Shown piece after piece: positions 56,956-64,000 of a DNA stretch of 64,000 nt. Source of the DNA: Euonymus europaeus (Eukaryota; Streptophyta; Magnoliopsida; Celastrales; Celastraceae); assembly GCA_963580455.1 (NCBI GenBank), contig OY756971.1, positions 14,717,001 through 14,781,000 of the forward strand, in the 5' to 3' direction. How positions within the stretch are numbered: the stretch's first letter is position 1; each line of letters starts with the position of its first letter. The notes below the pieces were generated by a model. It did no database searches. It saw nothing but the letters and a program-made list of their open reading frames with translations, and was not told the DNA's origin. The position numbers and the translations under genes were made by a program.

Positions 56956-59126
56956 ACACATGTACCTGAATCTCCGAAAAACTCCGGGTACTTCTCCTCC
57001 ATTCTGGATTCAAACTCCCAAGTTGCTTCTTCAACTCCATGATACATCGACATCACTTTTACTAATGGAATCACACTCGACCTCGTGACCTTGTTCTGTC
57101 GGTCTAGAATCTTCACCGGTTGAGGAGTGTAGCTCCCATCTTCCTCAATTTCCAACATAGTCCAATCTATCGCATGCGACGGATCCAGCTCATATTTTCG
57201 AAGCATTGATACATGGAATACATTGTGAACCTTCTCAAGCTTCGGTGGAAGTGCCAAACTGTAGGTCACCGGTCCAACCGCCTCATGAATCTCAAATGGA
57301 CCCACAAATCTCGCTGCCAACTTCCCATGCTTACTATACCTCTGAATTCCCCGTCTCGGACTAACCTTCAAGAAAACCTTATCGCCTACAGCGAATTCCA
57401 AAGTTCTCCTCCTCCGGTCAACATAAGACTTCTGTCGGCTCTGCGCGGTGATCAACAGCTTTCGGATCTCATCAACTCTCTCTCGAGCTTCTTTGACCAT
57501 CTCTGGTCCTGAAACAACTTTCTCACCAACCTCTGCCCAACACAAAGGCGACCTATAGGGCCTCCCGTAGAGCGCCTCGTAAGGTGCCATTCCGATACTA
57601 CTCTGGAAGGAGTTGTTATACATAAACTCTGCCAAATGTAAGTACCGATCCCAACTTCCTCCAAAGTCAACTACACATGCCTGTTGCATATCTTCCAAAA
57701 TCTGTATTGTTCTCTCACTCTGCCCGTCACTCTGAGGATGATAAGCTGTAGAGAAATCCAACTTCGTTCCCAATGCTTCCTGTAAACTACTCCAAAATCT
57801 ACATGTGAACCGCGGGTCTCGGTCCGACACAATAGATAATGGAATTTCGTGAAGTCTCACATTCTCCTTGACATACATCGTATTCAAGGTCTCCAACGAA
57901 TCCGTCTTGTTCATGGGTAAAAAATGTGCAGACTTGGTCAATCTGTCCACTATCACCCAAACCGTGTCATGCCGTCTCTGAGTCATTGGCAATGCCACCA
58001 CAAACTCCATCGTGATCTTCTCCCACTTCCATTGTGCTACGGGTAAGGGTTGTAACAATCTAGCTGGTCTCTGATGCTTTGCCTTCACTTGTTGACATGT
58101 AAGACACTTCATCACAAATCTAGCAACATCGGCCTTCATTCCCTTCCACCAAAAACTCTGCTTCAAGTCTCGGTACATCTTTGTACCCCCGGGATGCATG
58201 GCAAACCAAGAATGGTATGCCTCTTTCAGGATCTCTTGTCTCAACTCATCATCTTCGGGTACCACTAATCTTCCCCCATAGCGTACTCCACCATCATTCC
58301 CTCAAACCCATCCAAGACTCTCATCAATCCCATCGAAAGTAGGATCTCCATTTTGTGCATCTATAACCTTCTGAACCATCAATACATCTTTTCCTCTTGA
58401 CTCTTCAACTCTAACCCAAACTCATTGATTGTCTCCACAATTCCCCACTCATGCATGAATAGGCTAGCAATCTTCTGCTTCCTACTCAACGCATCCGCGA
58501 CTACATTTGCTTTATCGGGATGGTATTTCAAATTGAAGTCGAAGTTCTCCAAGTGTTCCATCCACCTCCTTTGACGCAAATTCAACTCTCTTTGGGTGAA
58601 TAGATACGTGAGGCTCTTGTGATCCGAGAACACTTCAAATCTCTCTCCGTAAAGATAATATCTTCATTGCTTAAGTGCAAACACCACTGCTGCTAACTCC
58701 AAATCATGTACCAGAACACTTGGCCCCGTTGCATCAACACACAACCCAAACCGACTCCAGATGCATCGCAATACACTGGCAGCCCATATTCCATTCCGGA
58801 ACAACTAACACTCGAGGTGTTGTCAACCTCTTCTTCAACTCCTCAAATGCAGCCCCACACTTATCTGTCCACACAAACGGTGTGCCCTTCTTCGTAAGCT
58901 ACGTCATCGGCGAAGCAACTCTCAAAAAATCCTCTATGAATCTCCGGTAGTAACCCGCCAAACCTAGAAAACTCCGGATCTCAGTCACATTCTTTGGTCT
59001 CTCCCAATTCAAAACCGACTCAACCTTGGAGTAATCAACCACTATGCCTTCTTGAGTGATCACATGGCCTAGGAACTTCACTTCCGTGGCCCAAAATTCA
59101 CAGTTACCCAATTTAGCATACGGTTG
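56956..59126 (-). pseudogene. pol: Element F: Tekay-like pol fragment, RT end to chromodomain
   Basis: Minus-strand reading from 59126: RT C-terminal part ([21 protein letters not shown]), RNase H with small deletions near 58700 and 58380 relative to elements B and E, integrase in a long open frame (58265-56916) with [22 protein letters not shown] and GQSERT, then a chromodomain (VKILDRQNKVTRSS, PLVKVMSMYHGVEEATWEFES). The polypurine tract and LTR are missing at the left. RT catalytic residues and everything before are missing at the right, where the next element starts. Confidence 0.87.
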
Positions 59127-61414
59127 TGTCGCAACCGATTTTGCGAGAGACATTTTAAAAGAGAGTCGCCACCAATTGTAATAGGTGCATTTGGTCACCA
59201 ATAAAAATAATTTGGTCTGCGAGAATCCAGAAAAATGGGTAAGTGAGTTTGTTACGTGTGGGGAAGGTGTGAGGCACCCCACAACGTCTATTTTAAAAAT
59301 AGTTGCCAATTTAATTTTTATTATCCCATTAAATGATTAAGAAAATCAAATACGACATATTAACAAAATATATACATTGAGTACGATACTTAGACATGAT
59401 ATAAAAACCATATTGAGAGTCTAATATTGAGGTTCATGAGACTCTTCCATCCAATGGTCAAGTGTCCATGTAACACTCTCACCTCAAGAATTTTCTATGA
59501 GGGTGCATCCGATGCATACCCCAAATCGATTCCATCGTAGGTAAAGACTTTCGATATAATTTTTATACACACATAAAATATACAATATGAATGCCAAAAA
59601 ATAAAAATAAGAACTCCTCTCCATCCAATGGTTAGGAATTCCCGAAAAATTTCCTCAAGAATCCGATCAAAAGCATCCAATGCCACTCGATTGGTTCCGT
59701 CTTCGGTTAAGGCTTTCAATATAATTTTTATGTACATTATGAATGCTTTAAAAAAAATCATCTTCATCCAATGGATGAGAATTTCATAAGATTTTATCCT
59801 CAAGAATCCTTTTGGGTTAGCATCCAATGCTTCTCCGTTTGGTTCCATCGTCGGATATTTAAAAGAAATGTCTTGAGAAACCAATACTTTGATATTCTCT
59901 TAACATGATTGGATGTTTGGCGGGTTGGGTATGCGGATTTTAGCAATCTTATGATATGAATCCTTTTTTTGGAAATTATTTAAATATACATTCTAAAATA
60001 AATTATAAAATTAAAAATTCAATCATGTCTATCAATCTAATTAATATTTATACTACTTTTACAATTTTATTATATTATTACATTACTTGGACCTATATAA
60101 AAAATAAAAATAAATCCCAAACTTACCCTATTACTAAAAACCCAACAGGCCCAACATATAAACAGAGCCCATAAAAAACACAACAAAATCGGCCCACAAT
60201 AATACAAACAAGAAACCCGACCCAAAGCATACAAAACAGGACCCAAAAATTAATCTAATCAGGGCCTGTTAACAAGTCAAATCCAGCCCAAAAGCAAAAC
60301 AGGAATATGGATAGCCCAACAGATAAAAACCGGCCCGGCCCGAGAATGAACAAAACCCGTTACTGTTCAACCTGCAAACAGAGAAAACCGAGGAGCAAAA
60401 GACAAAACCAAATCCAGACCAAACAAAATCCAAGTACAAAAAATCATTTATCTGCGTAATTCATACAGCAAAACAGAAATAGAAAACCAAATCGGGAAAA
60501 AAAATTCCTTCCTTCCTCCGATTTCATCCGGTTTCGCTGCTGTCGGATCCTCCTTTCTTTCCGTTTTCCGCTTCCTCTGATTTTTTTCGTTTTCTTCCTC
60601 CTTTCTTCTGATTTTCTTCCGTTTTCTTCCTCCTTTCTTCCGTTTTCTTCCTTCTTTCTTTCCGGCTTCCGCCTTCTTTCTTTCCTTCAATCTCAGGTTC
60701 TTCCCCTTCGGTTCCTCCGGCTTTTTCCAGATTCTGGCCTTTCCTCAAGAAAATCCCCCCCAAAACACTCCGAAATCACTTCTTTTCCTTCCTGCCTTTT
60801 CTTCTCTCAAAACCATCCGAAATTTCCCCTTCTATTTTTCGATCTGTCCTGATTCTTCCTCCTCTGAAACTTTCCTCCAGAAAAAGAAACAAAACCCCAA
60901 AATCTCCCTAAAACCGTCGACGCCCTCTCCAAAAAGAAGTCCCCCCTTCCACAAAAGCCCCGACCCCTTTTATAACAAAAAAAACGAATCAATCCCCCCC
61001 AAAATCAACAAATCCGGCTCCTAAGGTCTTCATCCTTGAATTTCAGCCTCTCTCTCTCTCGATTTTAAAACTCGGGGTACCTTTCTCTTCTCTTTCTCTT
61101 CTTCCACTGTTTGTTCTTGCTTCTCTTTTCTTTGCTTCCACCGGCGCCCATTCATCTAGAAGGTCCGCTAGGGCTTCTTCTGGGTAGGGGATAAGTTGTG
61201 GGTATTTGAGCCGGGCTTAGGTTTGTTATTTGGTGCTTGGGTAGGTTAGTTTGGGTTTTGGCTTTTGGTGAGTTAAATGGGCTGGGTTTGGGTAGTAATT
61301 GGATTGGTATTTTGGCCTACTTGGATAGGTTGGGGAATATCTCTTGTCTTCTTCTTTTTTCAATATTTTTGTTTCAAATTTTTTTATTATTAATTTTAAA
61401 ACAGAATTTTCCCG
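59127..61414 (+). mobile_element. Element G: LTR/UTR-like sequence, Tat/Ogre-like, noncoding
   Basis: It starts tgtcgcaaccgattttgcgag at the break in element F. The blocks gagagtcgccacc and gtgaggcaccccacaacg are widespread in plant gypsy elements of the Tat/Ogre kind, from general knowledge. A tandem repeat of about three units carries tccatccaatgg at 59446, 59620 and 59763. It is followed by a segment rich in gcccaa and aacccga motifs (60120-60350), a pyrimidine-rich tract (60500-60860) and a GGGTT-rich segment (61180-61330). No coding sequence is seen. Whether it is an LTR, a 5' leader or both cannot be settled without the second copy. Confidence 0.5.
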
Positions 61415-63232
61415 GACAAAGTTGGATATAAAGCAACAATTACACCTATCAAATTTGATGGTTTGGAATTCCTTAAATCTCATCATGGATGAGCTTTTAA
61501 CAAATTTGTCAATTTGGGAACGAAAGATGGTCTTTTGGCAACGAAACAATCTATGTAGCCTATACTAATAAAATTTGACATAAAATATCAATAAAAAGTT
61601 CACTCCGATCAAGTTTGATAGTTCGAAATTGCTCAACTCTCCCCAACAAGGATCTTTTAATGGTTTTGACTATTTGCGAACGAAAGTTGGTCTTTTGGCA
61701 ACGAAACAATCTACAGAGATTGTACTAACAAAATTTGAAATAAAGTAACAGTAAAAAGTGTACATCAACCGACCTAGATGGTTCAAAATTCCCCAACTCT
61801 CTCCGTAGAGGAACTTTAAATGGTATTTTCCACTTGAGAACAAAAGTTGGACTTTTGGCAACGAAACAATATATGGAGCCCATACTCGTAAAGTTTGACA
61901 AAAAAAACAATAAAAAGTGGACACCAATCAACTTTCATTGTTTGAAATTGCCCAACCCTCTCCATAGAGAAGTTTTTAACGATTTTCTCCAATTTAGAAT
62001 GAAAGTTGTTGATCTTTTGGTAACATAACAATCTACGAAGCGTATACTAGGAATTCGGACATAAAGCAACAATAAAAAGTGTGCACGTATCAACTTTGAT
62101 TGTTCGGATATGCTCAACTCTATCCATGGAGGAGCTTTAAACGGTTTTATCCATTTGGGAACGAAAGCTAGTCTTTTGGCAATGAAACAAATTATGGAGC
62201 CTATACTTGTAAAATTTGACATAAAATATTAGTAAAAAGTGCACACTTATCAAATTGGATAGTTTAAAATTGCTCAACTCTCTCCAATGATGATCTTGTA
62301 ATGCTTTTGTCCATTTGGAAACGAAAGTTGGACTTTTGGAAACGAAACAATCTACGAAGTGTATGGTACTAATTTTTGGAGATAAAGAAACAATAAAGAG
62401 TGTAGACCTATCAACTTTGATGGTTCAAAATTACCAATAGTCTCCATGGAGGAGCTTTCAACGATTTTGTCCATTTGAGAATAAAAGTTGATTTTTCGGC
62501 AACGAAACATTTTACGAAGCGTATACTAGTAAATTTGGACAGAAAATGCAATTATACCTATCAACTTTGATGGTTTGGAATTGCTATACTCTCTCAATGG
62601 AAGAGCTTCTAGCAGTTTTGCCCATTGGGAATGAAAGTTGATTTATTCGCAATAAAATAATCTACGAAGTGTATACTGGTAAATTTGGACATAAAACAAT
62701 AATAAAAAATGTGCACCTATCATCTTTGATTGTTCAAAATTGCTCAACTCTCTACATAGGGGAGCTTTTAACGGTTTTACCTATTTGGGAATGAAAGTTT
62801 GTCTTTTGGCAAAGAAAAAATCTACGAATCAAATACTAGTAAAATTGGTCATAAATAGAATTATACCTATCAACTTTTAGCGATTTTGCCCATTTCGAAA
62901 CGAAAGTTGGTTTATTGGCAATGAAACAATCTATGAAGCGTATACTAATAAATTTGGGCATAAAGCAACAATAAAAGTTGTACACCTATCAACTTTGATA
63001 GTTCAGAATTGCTCAACTCTCTGCATGGAGGAGCTCTTAACGGTTCTATTCATTTGGGAACGAAAGTTGGTCTTTTGGCAAAGAAACAATCTACGAAGCG
63101 TATACTAGTAAAATTTTGACATAAGTCAACAATAAAAAGGGTACACCTATCAAATGTGATGGTTCGTTATTGCTCAACTGTCTTCATAAATCAGTTTTTC
63201 TCCGTTCTGCCCATTTGGGAACAATTGTTGAT
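61415..63232 (+). repeat. 160-bp satellite, array 2 (about 11 units)
   Basis: The anchor ggcaacgaaacaatct recurs near 61536, 61697, 61857, 62018, 62178, 62338, 62499, 62650, 62808, 62917 and 63077. The period is 160-161, with one unit of about 150 and one of about 109. Units differ at many positions, so the array is old or in slow exchange. It is the same satellite and strand as array 1. Confidence 0.93.
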
Positions 63233-63977
63233 CCTTTCTTCCTCTTCTGTTGCCGAGGAAGAGGGGTTGCGTTCATCGCCATGTACTCAGACAAGTCAGC
63301 CATATCTGCAAAGCATGACCACAAGTCAAGTGAATACCGATCAGTGATGATGGATAAAAAAGTTGAAAAATCAAAAATATGCAAACCTTGTCGAGATCCG
63401 TAACAAAAATTAGACACCGAGAAGTCCTGAAGACTGAACTTCATGTCGGTATCAGCCCCAATGACAAGAAGCTCCTTCCAGACATCGTATAATTTTAATT
63501 CATCACCCTTCAACTACGGAGGACATTTGAACTGATCGGTAAGAGGTACCGACCAGGTTGTACGGAAGGGAAGTCCCTCTCCTGATGGAGAGGAACTCTT
63601 ACAAAAATGTATGAATTTTTCCATTTTTTGATGGACTAATTGTACAAAAGAATCTTAAGTCCTGGCTTGAGTTTTAGGTAAAAGAGGCCAGTAGAGTTCG
63701 GTAGATGACACAGAAGAGAAAGGTGTTGAATGACCGAGGAAGATATACCGAGGTGGTACCTCTGAGAAAGACACAAAATGTTGGCCAGAAAGTGCCAGGT
63801 GTTGGGTGCCAGAATGGCTAGAGAGAGATTGAACCAACGAATGAGACTGGTTATGGCTGGTGGGAACGGAATCCTAGCACCGGCTTGGAGTGACCGAAGT
63901 GAGATAGCAAAATCATCTCCTAGGATGAAATGGAGACTCACCCTTACCCACACGTCGGTAAGGGTGGGGCAAACCAC
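63184..63977 (-). pseudogene. Broken ORF resembling putative gypsy-type transposon family (PF04195-like)
   Basis: Minus strand, in two frames. From 63977: RIPFPPAITSLIRWFNLSLAILAPNTW resembles the pattern (aromatic, FPF, LxxLxPNxW) of the plant family annotated as putative gypsy-type transposon. A frame change near 63650 leads to SGEGLPFRTTWSVP, then a TAG near 63513-63515, then KGDELKLYDVWKELLVIGADTD and a tail ending at 63184 inside the satellite edge. The family call is from memory of the pattern, not from a search. Such proteins often accompany Tat-lineage elements. No host gene is evident. Confidence 0.4.
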
Positions 63978-64000
63978 ACTTGGCTACTGCCTCGTCAATG

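Noticed and set aside
60448..60763. Overlapping minus-strand ORFs rich in Lys, Arg and Glu
   Set aside because: They are the reverse reading of a C/T-rich tract, overlap in two frames and have no conserved motif.
61415..63232. CRISPR-like regular repeats
   Set aside because: Units are about 160 bp and tandem without unique spacers, and the context is plant DNA; this is a satellite.

Overview
The window is plant nuclear DNA of the pericentromeric or heterochromatic kind. It holds no intact host gene. Almost every base belongs to decayed LTR retrotransposons (Ty3/gypsy Athila-like and Tekay-like chromovirus families, Ty1/copia families), an endogenous pararetrovirus (Caulimoviridae), a 160-bp satellite and SINE-like pieces. 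The plant origin rests on Athila-type gag-pol with a tRNA-Asp primer site, chromovirus pol with a C-terminal chromodomain, copia gag-pol of plant type, and caulimovirid movement, protease and RT domains.

Left part (1-29408) is one nested stack on the + strand. A Tekay-like chromovirus (element B) spans the stretch: the end of its 5' LTR starts at 9958, its gag begins at 10586, its pol ends near 27440, and its 3' LTR is 27492-29408. An Athila-like element (A, 1-9957) sits inside B's 5' LTR. A 12-kb copia element (C, 11213-23333, TSD ggatg) sits inside B's gag. Inside C's pol, in opposite orientation, sits a solo LTR of C's own family (17283-19547, TSD gttca).

Middle part. An endogenous pararetrovirus, florendovirus-like by gene order, runs from 29409 to about 36931. 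It carries a partial tandem duplication of the movement protein-coat-protease region, followed by RT/RNase H and two small ORFs. It ends directly in a 160-bp satellite array (36932-37645). Then come SIRE-like copia LTR/UTR sequence, interrupted by a rearranged chromovirus insert with a long inverted repeat (38527-40858), and a minus-strand SIRE/Maximus-like copia gag-pol (41406-45677).

Right part (45678-59126) is a minus-strand pile of Tekay-like chromovirus pieces: one complete LTR, a truncated LTR, a gag-pol body split by a + strand solo LTR (50331-52515, TSD ttgct), a SINE-like fragment, and a second truncated pol. From 59127 there is LTR/UTR-like sequence of a Tat/Ogre-like kind, then a second array of the same satellite (61415-63232), and a broken minus-strand ORF resembling the putative gypsy-type transposon family PF04195.

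All coding regions carry stops or frameshifts, many of the stops explicable as C-to-T changes, so the window looks transcriptionally silent and old. The most notable signals are regulatory or structural: TCCGGA palindromes with about 21/52-bp alternating spacing shared by unrelated LTR families, a cluster of nine W-box sequences in 109 bp, the duplication inside the pararetrovirus with shared stop codons, and the satellite shared by two sites 24 kb apart.
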